Below are positions 46,395 through 56,121 of a stretch of DNA of 64,000 nucleotides, piece after piece. The DNA is taken from positions 62,001 to 126,000 of the forward strand of contig JABDCP010000002.1 in assembly GCA_013288045.1 (NCBI GenBank), in the 5' to 3' direction. Within the stretch, counting starts at the first letter, position 1. Each line of letters starts with the position of its first letter. The position numbers and the translations under genes are program-made. Under the pieces are notes generated by a model. That model was given only the letters and a program-made list of their open reading frames with translations. It ran no database searches and was not told where the DNA came from. The DNA is from Candidatus Babelota bacterium. Lineage in GTDB: Bacteria; Babelota; Babeliae; Babelales; Babelaceae.

Positions 46395-47150
46395 ATGAAC
46401 AAATTTTATATACTATGCACCGGATTAGTTGGCATGACAGGGGGAACTCTGTTTGGTGACGTGCAAACTCTCCTATTAAAAACTAACATCAAAAAACCAG
46501 ACATTGTGTTAAAGGCAGCAGCGAATGATGTTGAAGGGGTAAAAAAACTACTAAAAGCAGGTGTCCCTGTTGACTATAGGGATCCTAAAATGGATAATAG
46601 GTCTGCATTATTGGATACAGCCCATCGTGGCAACTTTAAAATGGTAGAATTCCTCCTTGAACGTAAAGCTCAAGCAAACCAAACAACTGATAAAGGCTTG
46701 ACTCCTTTAATGCTAGCCGTTAAAGGCCATACGGTACGCTATGTTGAGGTTCTCGGGCTTCCTTCGGATATTCATGTATTATCCAAACCAGAAACAAACC
46801 ACTTTAAAGTGGTAACAGTTCTTTTAGCTCAGGGTGCTGATATAAATTATCGCGATCAGCAGGGAGCAACCGCCTTAATGCATGCTGCACAAGAGGGAGA
46901 TAGTGAAATGGTCGAGTTTTTACTTAAAAAGGGCGCTGATTCGTCAATAAAGGATATCAACGGAGATACTGCCTTATCATTTCTTGAAAAATCACAATCC
47001 TTTGGAGAGAAGTTTGAAAAAATTTCAAAAGGGAGTAGAGTAAAAGTTCTCGCCGAAGGAACTGGCAAATATTATAATAAGAATCCCCAAAAGACACCGT
47101 CCATGATTGAGCTTCTTAGAACCTACGAAAAAAAAAATAAGAAGACATAA
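46395..47150 (+). CDS. Secreted ankyrin-repeat protein C
   Basis: 251 residues. Signal peptide (about 1-21) followed by about five ankyrin repeats (VLKAAANDVEGVKKLLKAGV, GATALMHAAQEGDSEMVEFL) and a basic Lys-rich C terminus. AAAGGATC lies upstream of the ATG. Situated between the two copies of the duplicated segment. Probable host-directed or envelope binding protein; partner unknown. Confidence 0.8.
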   Translation: MNKFYILCTGLVGMTGGTLFGDVQTLLLKTNIKKPDIVLKAAANDVEGVKKLLKAGVPVDYRDPKMDNRSALLDTAHRGNFKMVEFLLERKAQANQTTDKGLTPLMLAVKGHTVRYVEVLGLPSDIHVLSKPETNHFKVVTVLLAQGADINYRDQQGATALMHAAQEGDSEMVEFLLKKGADSSIKDINGDTALSFLEKSQSFGEKFEKISKGSRVKVLAEGTGKYYNKNPQKTPSMIELLRTYEKKNKKT

Positions 47151-47328
47151 CCTATATCTGATGTACTTCTTGTTGAGGCATATCTGAGCCTTGAAGCCGT
47201 GCTTACTCAACAAGCTAAGGCCGCCGCGGAAGAAAATCTGCAAATATGGTAAAAAGAACCCGATTCTATGATCGGATCAGTCATTCCAGTCTCGCTTTTG
47301 TTCAAGCGTCTTGAATGCTCGCTCATGC

Positions 47329-47642
47329 AGAAGAGTAATAATCTTATAAAGAGAATACTATGCCTATTAATAGAAAACATACTGAAAAAACACCGCATAC
47401 CTCAAATGGGATCGCACCTGATGCCAATTTTGTGAAAAAAGCTCAAAAACTAACAGTAGGTTGGAGTCCAATACTTCAGGGATGTCTCGCCTTAGCCACA
47501 GGAGCTTTTCTCTTTCTGTTCAGCTTAGGCTATTTTGAGTTTTTTAAGCTTGCAGGGCTTGCTTTGACGGCATGGGGAATATATAAATCAAAGCTCATAG
47601 CTATCGTGACTAACTGGGTTGAAAAGCTGACTAATCGTTATA
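47329..47642 (+). repeat. Duplicated segment, copy 2
   Basis: Second copy of the segment at 45962-46287. It ends exactly where the downstream gene's own start (ATG at 47645) begins, which places the duplication junction in frame and creates the fusion at 47360. Confidence 0.85.
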
Positions 47643-48787
47643 ACATGAAACGAGTGTCGCCGATGCAACGCATTATGATGTGCTTTGCTACTTTCATTCT
47701 TGTTGGGCTCTCTCTCCACATTGAAGCCTATATCATTTCAGGGTATAGGATCACCATCAAGGACTTAGGAACAAATATTCTCCTAGGAGATCGTCACGAG
47801 CGTTATGAACATGATATGGAGCAGTATGATCTTTTAGTTAAATATTTACGGTCACGTAATCCAGGAAGCACCGCAATCAATTTAGAGATCGAGCCTACTG
47901 GTATTGTATATTTTCAAGAAAAATTGCCCGCAGTTGTTCCTCAGCGCTTTCCCGAAACCATGGTTCTTACCAAATTGAGGTTTCTCATGGCTGGTCTAAA
48001 AGAGTCTGATGTATCAAAAAATATGTTCTTTACCTCAGCAGATCTAAGGCACAGCAGGCTGTGGGACGTTTGCGATCCACCAATTTCCGAGGATGTGCTA
48101 CAAAATTATGTTAAAATAGCGTTGCATAGAAGAAAAGTAGATCCTAACAAGTATTCATTTGCCTCTTTTAGAGAAGATCAGAGTAAAATTTTGAGAAAGT
48201 ACAATCAGTTTCTCCGCCAAGCTCCAACAGTACTTTCACCCAAATTATTTACTGCAATTCAAGATATTATAGAATCTCGATTGGCACCAGCCCTTAGCGC
48301 ATATGACAAAATTATGGATTTTTTTGAATCATTAAAGCCTGGAAACGAAAAGCTCTCTGAGTACACCATCCAAGACATTATATATACCTATGCTTTTAAT
48401 CTCTTAGGGCCAAATGTGCAAGTCTTTCCCAAGCTTGACCCTAGCCTCCAGGAAAAAGTAGTTAACGTGGTTACCAACCGTTTCAAGAAGCTGCTCGAAA
48501 AACAACAATTTTTTAAAGAGTATAGCTTTCCATTTATAAACGTTAGCTGGATGTTAGATATCTTTACTCCCTTTTTAGAGCATAAAGAGGTAGATGAGCA
48601 AATTATGTATGCTGGAAACTATCATATCCATCAAACTGTAGCCTTCCTCAAAGAACTACAAGAAAAAATGGGTGATAATACCATAGTATTTCAACAGGAA
48701 TATCCCCCAAACGAAGAGCGCACAGTGCTATCCAAAGAGAAGCTTGAGCTCCTACTGCAAACAAACGCAATTGCCAGCAGGAGTTAG
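47360..48787 (+). CDS. Fusion of a duplicated two-helix module to an Ere/TraB-like secreted protein
   Basis: 475 residues. Residues 1-95 duplicate the small membrane protein at 45993. At residue 96 (ATG at 47645) a second signal peptide-like stretch begins (MKRVSPMQRIMMCFATFILV), followed by about 355 residues that include ILLGDRHERYEHD near the start and MYAGNYHIHQTVAFL near the end, the same motif pair as the protein at 9711. The natural ancestor probably started at 47645; the fusion arose when copy 2 of the duplication landed in frame. The upstream ribosome site is weakened (AAAGAG), so expression from 47645 alone is possible. Function unknown. Confidence 0.6.
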   Translation: MPINRKHTEKTPHTSNGIAPDANFVKKAQKLTVGWSPILQGCLALATGAFLFLFSLGYFEFFKLAGLALTAWGIYKSKLIAIVTNWVEKLTNRYNMKRVSPMQRIMMCFATFILVGLSLHIEAYIISGYRITIKDLGTNILLGDRHERYEHDMEQYDLLVKYLRSRNPGSTAINLEIEPTGIVYFQEKLPAVVPQRFPETMVLTKLRFLMAGLKESDVSKNMFFTSADLRHSRLWDVCDPPISEDVLQNYVKIALHRRKVDPNKYSFASFREDQSKILRKYNQFLRQAPTVLSPKLFTAIQDIIESRLAPALSAYDKIMDFFESLKPGNEKLSEYTIQDIIYTYAFNLLGPNVQVFPKLDPSLQEKVVNVVTNRFKKLLEKQQFFKEYSFPFINVSWMLDIFTPFLEHKEVDEQIMYAGNYHIHQTVAFLKELQEKMGDNTIVFQQEYPPNEERTVLSKEKLELLLQTNAIASRS

Positions 48788-48872
48788 CCTCTTCAAAAAA
48801 CAACTCTTTCTAAGGATTGCCATTCATCCCAGGCTTAACAAGTCATGGGGTTTTCTGGCTATGAAATAAAAC

Positions 48873-49376
48873 TTAGTTGCACTCTTGACGGTAGAGCTGA
48901 ATTGAGTATGGCAAAGTTGGGTTTGTCGGCTCTTGTACAAGATCTGTTAACTGCGGATTTGAATAGTCAGTTGCTACAAAATTATTTACCTGGGCAGTCT
49001 GACCGCGTCGCTTAAAGCATATTTGACCCCTCAGTACCTCAAATGTTGCGATCGGAGGAACAGGAGCAAAAGATATTATATTGTTAGTAGCGCAGAAAGT
49101 GTAGTAATCATCTCCACAGTGTTTCCAAGTTCCGATATAAGTGGCATAGTAGAGAATTATTAGCAATGTACCGTCTTCAAAAAGCTGAAAAGTTATAGGT
49201 GTTGGGGTTGGTTGTCCAGAACCACTTTCTGTAGTTGGTGCAACGTAATTCGCTATCGTACCATTATAGACTTGCTTAAAAAATTTTTCCTTGGGCTTAC
49301 TTTTTTCATCACCTGCAATGACTGGTAACCCAACTAATAGAATTCCTGTTATTAATAATTTAGAAAAAGCCTTCAT
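48873..49376 (-). CDS. Small secreted beta-rich protein of unknown function
   Basis: 167 residues, signal peptide (about 1-21) and AAAAGGAG ribosome site. The mature part is rich in Thr, Pro and aromatic residues and looks all-beta (FQLFEDGTLLIILYYATYIG, then TWKHCGDDYYTFC), similar in texture to lipocalin-like or DUF-type secreted proteins. Four cysteines could pair. No family recognised. Confidence 0.6.
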   Translation of the reverse strand: MKAFSKLLITGILLVGLPVIAGDEKSKPKEKFFKQVYNGTIANYVAPTTESGSGQPTPTPITFQLFEDGTLLIILYYATYIGTWKHCGDDYYTFCATNNIISFAPVPPIATFEVLRGQICFKRRGQTAQVNNFVATDYSNPQLTDLVQEPTNPTLPYSIQLYRQECN

Positions 49377-49649
49377 TTCTGCTCCTTTTATGTGAGGATT
49401 ATAGTTCCCCGGTGGATAAAATCTGTTTTTAAAATACTAGTATACCTTCTGCTAACTGATGGTTTCAGCTATTTTCAATTCTCCCCTCTTATGAGATTTG
49501 ATTATAGTAAGCACATATATAGTATATGCACCATACTATCCTACTAAAAAATTGTTCTTGATATCAATAGATTGAAAAAAGCGTAAGGATTGTATGACGG
49601 ATTGGGTGGGTCTTATTTTCCAAATTACATCACATGCAAAAGTTAATCG

Positions 49650-49701
49650 GGTAGGCGTACCCCACCCCACAGAACCGTGCGTACGGGTCCATATACGGCT
49701 C
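49650..49701 (-). mobile_element. Group II intron-like RNA fragment
   Basis: On the minus strand the sequence reads GAGCCGTATATGGACCCGTA then CGCACGGTTCTGTGGGGTGG. The pair GAGCCGTAT...GTACG(C/T)ACGGTTC is a hallmark found ahead of the reverse-transcriptase gene in many bacterial group II introns. Its arms (49672-49678 and 49695-49701) pair. No reverse transcriptase or intron 3' end is present, so only a fragment remains. Confidence 0.45.
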
Positions 49702-49875
49702 TTCACGTAAATCTGATCAATTTTTTGAAGATATTCTTTATGCTATAAAAAATCGAGCCTAACCATATATCCTCCGAGACAATCCTTGTAAAAGAGACAT
49801 GAAGCCCAGCCTCCTAAGAAAGACACCCCTCAGAAGTCCGTTTCATCATTCTTGAAAAAAGTTTAGTCTAGCCTA

Positions 49876-49904
49876 ATGACAAGTAATCAGACAAAGCCTA
49901 TACT
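49876..49904 (+). promoter_or_regulatory. Promoter placing transcription start at the ABC gene start codon
   Basis: ATGACA (49876-49881) and TATACT (49899-49904), 17 bp spacer. Transcription would begin about 7 bp later, at or next to the ATG at 49911, and no Shine-Dalgarno sequence is present; a leaderless message is likely. Confidence 0.5.
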
Positions 49905-49910
49905 TATGGT

Positions 49911-50864
49911 ATGAAGAGACCATCAGTACTTGAGGTACACAATCTCGTTAAGCAATTCCCCGTAAAACGTTCGATTACTTCGCAAGATAAGGTTATTACC
50001 ATAGTAAATGGAATGAGCTTTAACCTGATTGAAGGAGAAGCCTTAGGAGTTCTTGGCCCCAATGGTGCAGGTAAAACAACCCTTATTAAAATGCTCCTAA
50101 GCGTACTTACTCCCACTTCGGGAACAATTACCTATTTTGGGAAGAACTTCTTTACCCATCGAAGTGCTATCTTAGAAAGAGTATCGTTTGCCAGTAGCTA
50201 TGTGAAACTGCCAGCGCGACTCACAGTGCGAACCAACCTTGATATCTACGCACAATTATACGGTATCCCTTCACAAGAACGGGCTCAACGAATTGAAAAA
50301 TATCTGAAATTCTTTGGTATGTGGAACCTCGCCGATCGAGAGACAGGCGTCCTATCATCAGGGCAGATGACCCGTGTTATGCTTGCCAAGGCTTTTATGT
50401 CCCAACCTAAAATCATTCTCTTAGATGAGCCAACAGCATCCCTAGATCCCGATAGTGCTCTGGAAGCAAGGACGTTTATTAAGGAACAACAAAAAGAACA
50501 TGGGATTGCACTGCTGCTTACTTCACATACTATGGAAGAAGTTACCCAGATCTGTGACCGAGTACTCGTTATTAAACAAGGCAACATTATTGCCAATGAT
50601 ACACCACGCAACCTTGCATTTAGTGTAGCGAGAACCCGGGTCATTTTCACTACAGAAGATCCTTCTGCATTAGCCAGCTATGCTCAGATGCAGGGGCTCA
50701 TCTTTCATACATCTGAAAAGAGCATCATCGTAGAAATAGATGAACAGGGCATTGCAGGTCTGCTAGCGGAACTTGCTGTACAAGGTATTACCTACACACA
50801 GATTGCCATTCATTCACCAAACCTGAATGATTACTTCCTCTCTATCGCTAAGGAATCAGTATGA
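49911..50864 (+). CDS. ABC-2-type transporter ATP-binding protein
   Basis: 317 residues. Walker A GPNGAGKTT at about residue 49, signature LSSGQMTRVMLAK, Walker B ILLDEPTASLDPD and the H-loop TSHTMEE. The C-terminal 80 residues form the extra domain common in ABC-2 exporters (polysaccharide, drug or multi-substrate export). Translationally coupled (ATGA overlap) to its permease gene. No substrate-binding protein, so export is likely. Confidence 0.92.
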   Translation: MKRPSVLEVHNLVKQFPVKRSITSQDKVITIVNGMSFNLIEGEALGVLGPNGAGKTTLIKMLLSVLTPTSGTITYFGKNFFTHRSAILERVSFASSYVKLPARLTVRTNLDIYAQLYGIPSQERAQRIEKYLKFFGMWNLADRETGVLSSGQMTRVMLAKAFMSQPKIILLDEPTASLDPDSALEARTFIKEQQKEHGIALLLTSHTMEEVTQICDRVLVIKQGNIIANDTPRNLAFSVARTRVIFTTEDPSALASYAQMQGLIFHTSEKSIIVEIDEQGIAGLLAELAVQGITYTQIAIHSPNLNDYFLSIAKESV

Positions 50865-51643
50865 AGATGCATCGTATTATGGCCGTCATACGCCGTCATG
50901 TACTTACTAGCTATTCCCGGTTTGATCGTCTTTTTAATATGCTCTATTGGCCCTTTATTAACATTATCATTTGGGGTATTACCAGCATATGGATACAGAA
51001 TATCGCGCATGAGCTCAATCTTGCAGCTATGATGCTTACCGGGCTTGTGCTCTGGCAAATCGTCTTTAGAATTAACATAGAAACGGCCAAGTGCCTCTAT
51101 GAAGAGGTCTTAGACCAAAATATTATCAATCTCTTTTCTACACCACTTACCTGGGCTGAATGGGTATGTGCTATGCTCGGGATTGGCATTATTAATCTCT
51201 TTTTGGTGATCATCACCAGTGGTGCTACAGTATGGTTCTTATATAGCATCTCTCTGTTTGATCTTGGCTGGAGTATTATTCCCTTTATGATGTGCCTACT
51301 CCTGTCTGCGTGGTTCATAGGCTTTTTCATAAGTGGCCTTTTGATCTATTGGGGCTCAAAGGCTACCGATTATCTCTATACTATAGGATACGTTTTCTCA
51401 CCGTTTAGCGCTATATATTATCCAGTTTCGGCACTCCCAATGCCCGTACAAAAGATAAGCAACATGCTACCTACTACCCCTATATTTGAGGCCATGAGGC
51501 AGCTGTTAAAAACGGGAACCTACTCTTCAGAATATCTGATAAAAAGTTTTGTACTCAATGGTGTGTATCTGACCTGCTCGCTCATATTCTTTTATTATAT
51601 GTTCAATAAAAGCAAAGCAAAAGGTCTTGGAAGACTTGATTAA
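50861..51643 (+). CDS. ABC-2-type transporter permease
   Basis: 260 residues with about six membrane helices, the pattern of an ABC-2 permease half (including the segment YPVSALPMPVQKISNMLPTTP typical before the last helix). Pairs with the ATPase upstream in a homodimeric exporter. Substrate unknown. Ends 3 bp before the convergent MscS gene. Confidence 0.85.
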   Translation: MKMHRIMAVIRRHVLTSYSRFDRLFNMLYWPFINIIIWGITSIWIQNIAHELNLAAMMLTGLVLWQIVFRINIETAKCLYEEVLDQNIINLFSTPLTWAEWVCAMLGIGIINLFLVIITSGATVWFLYSISLFDLGWSIIPFMMCLLLSAWFIGFFISGLLIYWGSKATDYLYTIGYVFSPFSAIYYPVSALPMPVQKISNMLPTTPIFEAMRQLLKTGTYSSEYLIKSFVLNGVYLTCSLIFFYYMFNKSKAKGLGRLD

Positions 51644-51646
51644 AGA

Positions 51647-54600
51647 TTATTCGTCATTCTTCTGGTCAAGAACTGCTTCTACAAACTCTTCCTTGCCCTC
51701 TTTAACCAACTTGAGTATACGGCTCGGAACGGCAACCTTATAGCCATGCTTGCGTAAGATGCGCACGAGCTCAAGACGGATATTAGAAGCGATATCATGC
51801 TGTTCATAAACTTTGTCATGACTTAAGTAGCCACGCACCATAAATTCAAATCCATTCTCTGCAAAGGCTTGCAATCTAACTACTGGTGCCGGATTGCGCA
51901 ACACTTCATAGTTATCGTCAAGCACTTTTAAGAAGATCTCACGAACTTTGTCAGGATCTGCACTATAAGGCACGGTAATCAAAATATCATCAAAAGCAAA
52001 GTACATTCGGTAATAGTTCCAGTTAGCAAGCGGGCGACTTAACACATATGAGTTAGGAACGATAACGGTAACACTATTTTTTCTACGCAAGATCACTGAG
52101 CGGAGATTTAGATGACGAACAATTCCTTCCAGATCACCTTTATCATCAGTACCACCAATACGTACAAAGTCACCGATCTTTAATGGCCGCTGCATAAGGA
52201 TCAAGAAATAGCCAATGAAATCAGCTATGACCTCTTTACCTGCCACCCCAAGACCTGCTAAGGTACCTAAAAATATGAAGAGCGAATTACTGCCAAGACC
52301 GATGCTTTGAAGTCCTATTAAAATGGCAACAAATACGATGACGTACCGTATGAGTGATAGAAATATACTTTGTATACCAGCATTAACCATGAGCAAATCA
52401 AACATTCTACGCAGAACGAACTTGTTAATAAGAAAGGCGATGAGAACCCCAATAAGTACGTAGAAAAAGACCCTTATGAAATGAATAAAATTGACAGCAA
52501 CCTTAACACCCGTTTCAGCACTTTGATACGAATACCATTCCTTGCGCAACCAGGAGATAATTTCTTGGTAGCCAATCTTGAGCCCCCATACATTGGCAGC
52601 CATAATAAGCGCAGCAATACTTAAGAAAAGGAAGCTACCGATAATAAAAAGCCCATATGAAGTACGTGCATAGGGAAAGCGGTCATTCAAACGACCTTCC
52701 TCATCTGAATAAAAGAAGAAGGAGCTTAAAAAGGATTTAAGCGCATTATCAAGCATAATTACCAGAGGAATCAAGATCACTATGAGTAAGATACGACCAA
52801 TAAGATACAGAAACGAAGTGCCAAACCCAATATAGGGATTACTCATAACAATAATAAAGATAATGCCTATTAAAAAGAGATAGTAGTAATCATCAACCAG
52901 CTCTTGGATCCATTTTCCCAAAGAGGTATGTCGGGGAATAAGAAGCAGAATCTGCTCACGACTAATCATGAAAATCAAAGAAACCTGGAACACGATAAAG
53001 TTAATAGCAAGCAAAATTCGTGGCGCATCTGATTGGGGTAACACGCGGGCCATCGCCTCTCTGAAAAAGACAAGAATAACAGTAGCCGAGAGAAATACAG
53101 CTAATATCCAAAAGAATCGCTCATGATACTTCTTACTTGCTAACGGATATTCACGTGACATATTAACCGATTTAGCATATCTGATAAATCGATGTACATA
53201 ATACAACCAAAACGGAATAGAAAAGAGATAAAAGAGCGTTGCAAGATAGGTCGTCGCTGCATATTTTACCAGTAGAAGCAACATAGACCATACAAAAATT
53301 CCCTCTAAATGGTCAGCAATAAATTGTACTAAGAGCCCAAGTAGTCCAGCGATAACCGAAATAAAGCCATATTCAGGCTTCATAAAATGCGTAATAAGAA
53401 TCCCACTCTCGCGAAGATACATGCGTAAGAGCGTATAGAGAGCTATGATAGCCAGAAGATACATAACAACCACAAGTAATGAGAGCGGGTGAGTAAGCAA
53501 CCCTATACTCCAGGAAGTCAGGCTGTTCCGTACATCTTCAATACTTGTATGAAGTCTACCTGGCGTAACTAGGTAGGTAACAAAACGACCAAGATCGGGA
53601 ACAAATCTTTTTACCCCGTTCCACAATGGTGGTACCAGCTTATCTTGCACTTTCGAGCGCAGTACTCGAATCATCATATCTATCTTTTTGGTGATTAGGG
53701 TGCGCTGTTGTGCTAAGGAGGTGTAAAGCTCAATGAGCTGAGTAATGAGCTCACTACGTTTCTGAGCTTCGATCTGTCCTTCATTCTTAAGTACCTCCCC
53801 AAGACGAGAATAGATAGCTGGATCACCCTTGAAAATCGTTTCCCTCTGACTTATAAACTCTTTAAGGCGTGCCTGAATAGCTTCTGCAACAGCACTATTT
53901 TGAGCAAGAAGCCGTGACGCAGCAGTGTGCTTATCTTCAAGGGAAGATAATGAACTTTCTAAGTCAGCAAGCAGCTTTTCATATTTCTTTATTTCTTTAT
54001 TGAGAGAATCAGATGAACCATCAAAAGTTCCATTCGTTACCGCCTCCCAAGTTTGAATAATTGAACTCGCTACTTCTTGAGCAGTTACGTTCACCTTTTC
54101 TTGTTCAACGCGCGCCTGAAAGATCTCTTTTAAGACGTCAGTTTCAAATGCAATATGATCATGAAGACGCCCAACTTCCAAAAGCGCCCTCCATTCTAGT
54201 ACTGAAACGGGACGAAACGACCAGTCATATATCTTGTCGAGCGTCTCGTCATTCAAAGAAGCTCGCTGCTTTACAAGGGCAATTTGGTCAAGCTCACTTT
54301 GTCGTAAAAGATTTAACCCTTCTATGCGACGATTATAATCTTCTTGTAATCTACTTGATTCCTGCATCTGCTGGCGCAATTTTCTTTGAGCGAGCTCAAT
54401 ATCTTTTCGGTCAATGCGCAATTCTTGTCGAACATGATCCTCTTGCCGTAGGAGGGTATCAAGCTGCAGCTTTGTGGTTTTAATCTGAAACTCAACAACT
54501 TGCAACCGTATGTCAGCTTCTTTTAGGCGCGCTTCGGTGAGATCCCGTGTATAGGTAAGGAGCCGGTCTTCTGCATCAAGAATCGCCCCCTGCTGTTTCA

Positions 54601-55270
54601 ACGTAAATTTTTGCCGTCCAGGTAAAGGCTCAGGCTTTTGTTCTTTAAGCTCTTTCTGTTCTTGCTTCTTTTCAGCGAGACTCTGTTTTGAAAGCTCCAA
54701 GTTTTTCTTGAGAGCAAGAATATCCGCACTAATTTTCTCTCGACGCTCGGTAAGATTCTTCAGCTCACTATCATAGCGCAAGACGATGCTCATAATCCTT
54801 TGGAAATCCTCGATAGAATAAATCGATTTTTGCTCGAGAGGTAACCCCTTTTTACTAAACTCAGGATCTTCCTTATATTCCTCAAGTGCCTTCATATGCT
54901 CTTGCAAGAGTACCTGAATATCGTGATACACTTGAACAAGATCGGAAAGAACGAGTGCCGTCTTATTAACAACAACCATGTATTGGCTTGTATACTCAAG
55001 CTCGGTTCCCCGAACCCTACTCATCGTTTCTTTAAGCGTTGCTACATTCTTCTGAGTAGTTTCGAGCAACGACTTGTAATCAGCATGAGCCTTTTCCGCA
55101 GCTTCTTGACGTTTCTTAAGCTCTTCAATATCATTTTCAACTAACTGGACAAATGTTTTGCCTTCCCACTTTGTATTGAAAATCGACATGAAAGGGCCGA
55201 GCCCGCCAAGCAGTGGGCCAATGTGTCCTAACAGGACTGCAAAAAGAAGATACTTAGGCAGGTTCTTCAT
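51647..55270 (-). CDS. Large MscS-family mechanosensitive channel (MscK/KefA-like)
   Basis: 1207 residues. Signal peptide (1-22), a very long coiled-coil periplasmic domain (about 30-545), around ten membrane helices (about 590-1040), and a C-terminal MscS core: pore helix LAGLGVAGKEVIADFIGYFL, beta domain DFVRIGGTDDKGDLEGIVRH with PNSYVLSRPLANWN, and alpha-beta cap. Members gate in response to membrane tension and protect from osmotic downshock, which suits a cell released from its host. It overlaps the RecO-like gene by 17 bp, so the two are cotranscribed. Confidence 0.87.
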   Translation of the reverse strand: MKNLPKYLLFAVLLGHIGPLLGGLGPFMSIFNTKWEGKTFVQLVENDIEELKKRQEAAEKAHADYKSLLETTQKNVATLKETMSRVRGTELEYTSQYMVVVNKTALVLSDLVQVYHDIQVLLQEHMKALEEYKEDPEFSKKGLPLEQKSIYSIEDFQRIMSIVLRYDSELKNLTERREKISADILALKKNLELSKQSLAEKKQEQKELKEQKPEPLPGRQKFTLKQQGAILDAEDRLLTYTRDLTEARLKEADIRLQVVEFQIKTTKLQLDTLLRQEDHVRQELRIDRKDIELAQRKLRQQMQESSRLQEDYNRRIEGLNLLRQSELDQIALVKQRASLNDETLDKIYDWSFRPVSVLEWRALLEVGRLHDHIAFETDVLKEIFQARVEQEKVNVTAQEVASSIIQTWEAVTNGTFDGSSDSLNKEIKKYEKLLADLESSLSSLEDKHTAASRLLAQNSAVAEAIQARLKEFISQRETIFKGDPAIYSRLGEVLKNEGQIEAQKRSELITQLIELYTSLAQQRTLITKKIDMMIRVLRSKVQDKLVPPLWNGVKRFVPDLGRFVTYLVTPGRLHTSIEDVRNSLTSWSIGLLTHPLSLLVVVMYLLAIIALYTLLRMYLRESGILITHFMKPEYGFISVIAGLLGLLVQFIADHLEGIFVWSMLLLLVKYAATTYLATLFYLFSIPFWLYYVHRFIRYAKSVNMSREYPLASKKYHERFFWILAVFLSATVILVFFREAMARVLPQSDAPRILLAINFIVFQVSLIFMISREQILLLIPRHTSLGKWIQELVDDYYYLFLIGIIFIIVMSNPYIGFGTSFLYLIGRILLIVILIPLVIMLDNALKSFLSSFFFYSDEEGRLNDRFPYARTSYGLFIIGSFLFLSIAALIMAANVWGLKIGYQEIISWLRKEWYSYQSAETGVKVAVNFIHFIRVFFYVLIGVLIAFLINKFVLRRMFDLLMVNAGIQSIFLSLIRYVIVFVAILIGLQSIGLGSNSLFIFLGTLAGLGVAGKEVIADFIGYFLILMQRPLKIGDFVRIGGTDDKGDLEGIVRHLNLRSVILRRKNSVTVIVPNSYVLSRPLANWNYYRMYFAFDDILITVPYSADPDKVREIFLKVLDDNYEVLRNPAPVVRLQAFAENGFEFMVRGYLSHDKVYEQHDIASNIRLELVRILRKHGYKVAVPSRILKLVKEGKEEFVEAVLDQKNDE

Positions 55271-55778
55271 GAGCTTCCAATGTCTTTAAAAACCCTGCAG
55301 TTCTGAACAAAAGCACCTGAGGATGCTCATTTATACAAGCCTGCAACCAATCCTCAATGGTATCATCACCCTGCTCAGGATGAATACCAACCCGTTTAAA
55401 AAATGTGGTGAGAAAAAGCTTCTGGGCATCTTTTGTACCTACCGATTCAGGATTTGTGTACAATACGTACACTAATCTAAAAAGGGCTTCACAATGCACA
55501 TCCCAAGGCACAAAGTAATCACACAATTCAAGCACATGATGAAAAAAAAGAAAGTTATCTTGAGCCCACGAAAGAGGCATCTCAAGAAGTCTCATATCTT
55601 GTAAGTAATAACTCGTGCCATTCTTCTGAAGCATATAGGAAACTAAAGCACCATGGGATAACGTCCCAAAACGACCAGGGATCCCCTCTATTTTACCCAA
55701 TTGGTCATCAAACAAGGTGACGGTACTTCTATGCACCGATGGCGCGCGTAATACTATTCCCTTATGCAGTTTTTTCAT
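55254..55778 (-). CDS. Short RecO-like protein (tentative)
   Basis: 174 residues, soluble. The N-terminal 75 residues (KGIVLRAPSVHRSTVTLFDD, then LGKIEGIPGRFG) resemble the OB fold of RecO, and the helical remainder (ALFRLVYVLYTNPES, FFKRVGIHPE) follows the RecO order. Usual RecO is about 240 residues and often has a zinc site, which is missing. RecO loads RecA onto SSB-coated DNA. Upstream of and overlapping the MscS gene. Other explanation: unknown conserved protein. Confidence 0.42.
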   Translation of the reverse strand: MKKLHKGIVLRAPSVHRSTVTLFDDQLGKIEGIPGRFGTLSHGALVSYMLQKNGTSYYLQDMRLLEMPLSWAQDNFLFFHHVLELCDYFVPWDVHCEALFRLVYVLYTNPESVGTKDAQKLFLTTFFKRVGIHPEQGDDTIEDWLQACINEHPQVLLFRTAGFLKTLEAHEEPA

Positions 55779-56121
55779 CCAAACTCCCGAGTGCTTCCAT
55801 AAGTGAAAAGCATACCAAAAAATGTCGTAGATCGCTACTTTTATCGCAAGGCAAGCACAAAAACGTGTCCGCTATCGCTCATACCTTTCACACACAATAC
55901 CTAAGTTAGCATAACCAGAACTTTGGAATATTTTTCAGAGGACATCATACAATCTTGCGGCCCAGTGACACAAGGGTTTACTGCAAAGCTTGAAGGCGCC
56001 CGAATCAATGCTTTAATCCACCAGCTCCTCGCCTAATTTCAATGAGCAACAAATCAAAACTGTTGATTGCCATTTTAGCACAATGGTACACTAACCAAGA
56101 GAGAGATAGTAAAGGAAATTC
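55779..56121. other. Intergenic gap with a possible relic frame
   Basis: 343 bp without a convincing gene. A forward frame without start codon at about 55928-56035 reads LEYFSEDIIQSCGPVTQGFT and stops after about 17 more residues, protein-like in composition, possibly a decayed gene end. Nothing else is recognisable. Confidence 0.3.

Larger units (their letters stand above)
49377..49910. other. Gene-free stretch with a group II intron-like fragment
   Basis: 534 bp without an open gene. The only structured part I can name is the fragment at 49650-49701; the remainder is AT-rich with no start sites or coding pattern. The promoter of the ABC transporter lies at its right end. Confidence 0.45.

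Noticed and set aside
47160-47252. Short forward frame between ankyrin protein C and the fusion gene (SDVLLVEAYLSLEAVLTQQ...)
   Set aside because: Protein-like composition but no start codon, no ribosome site and no recognisable family.
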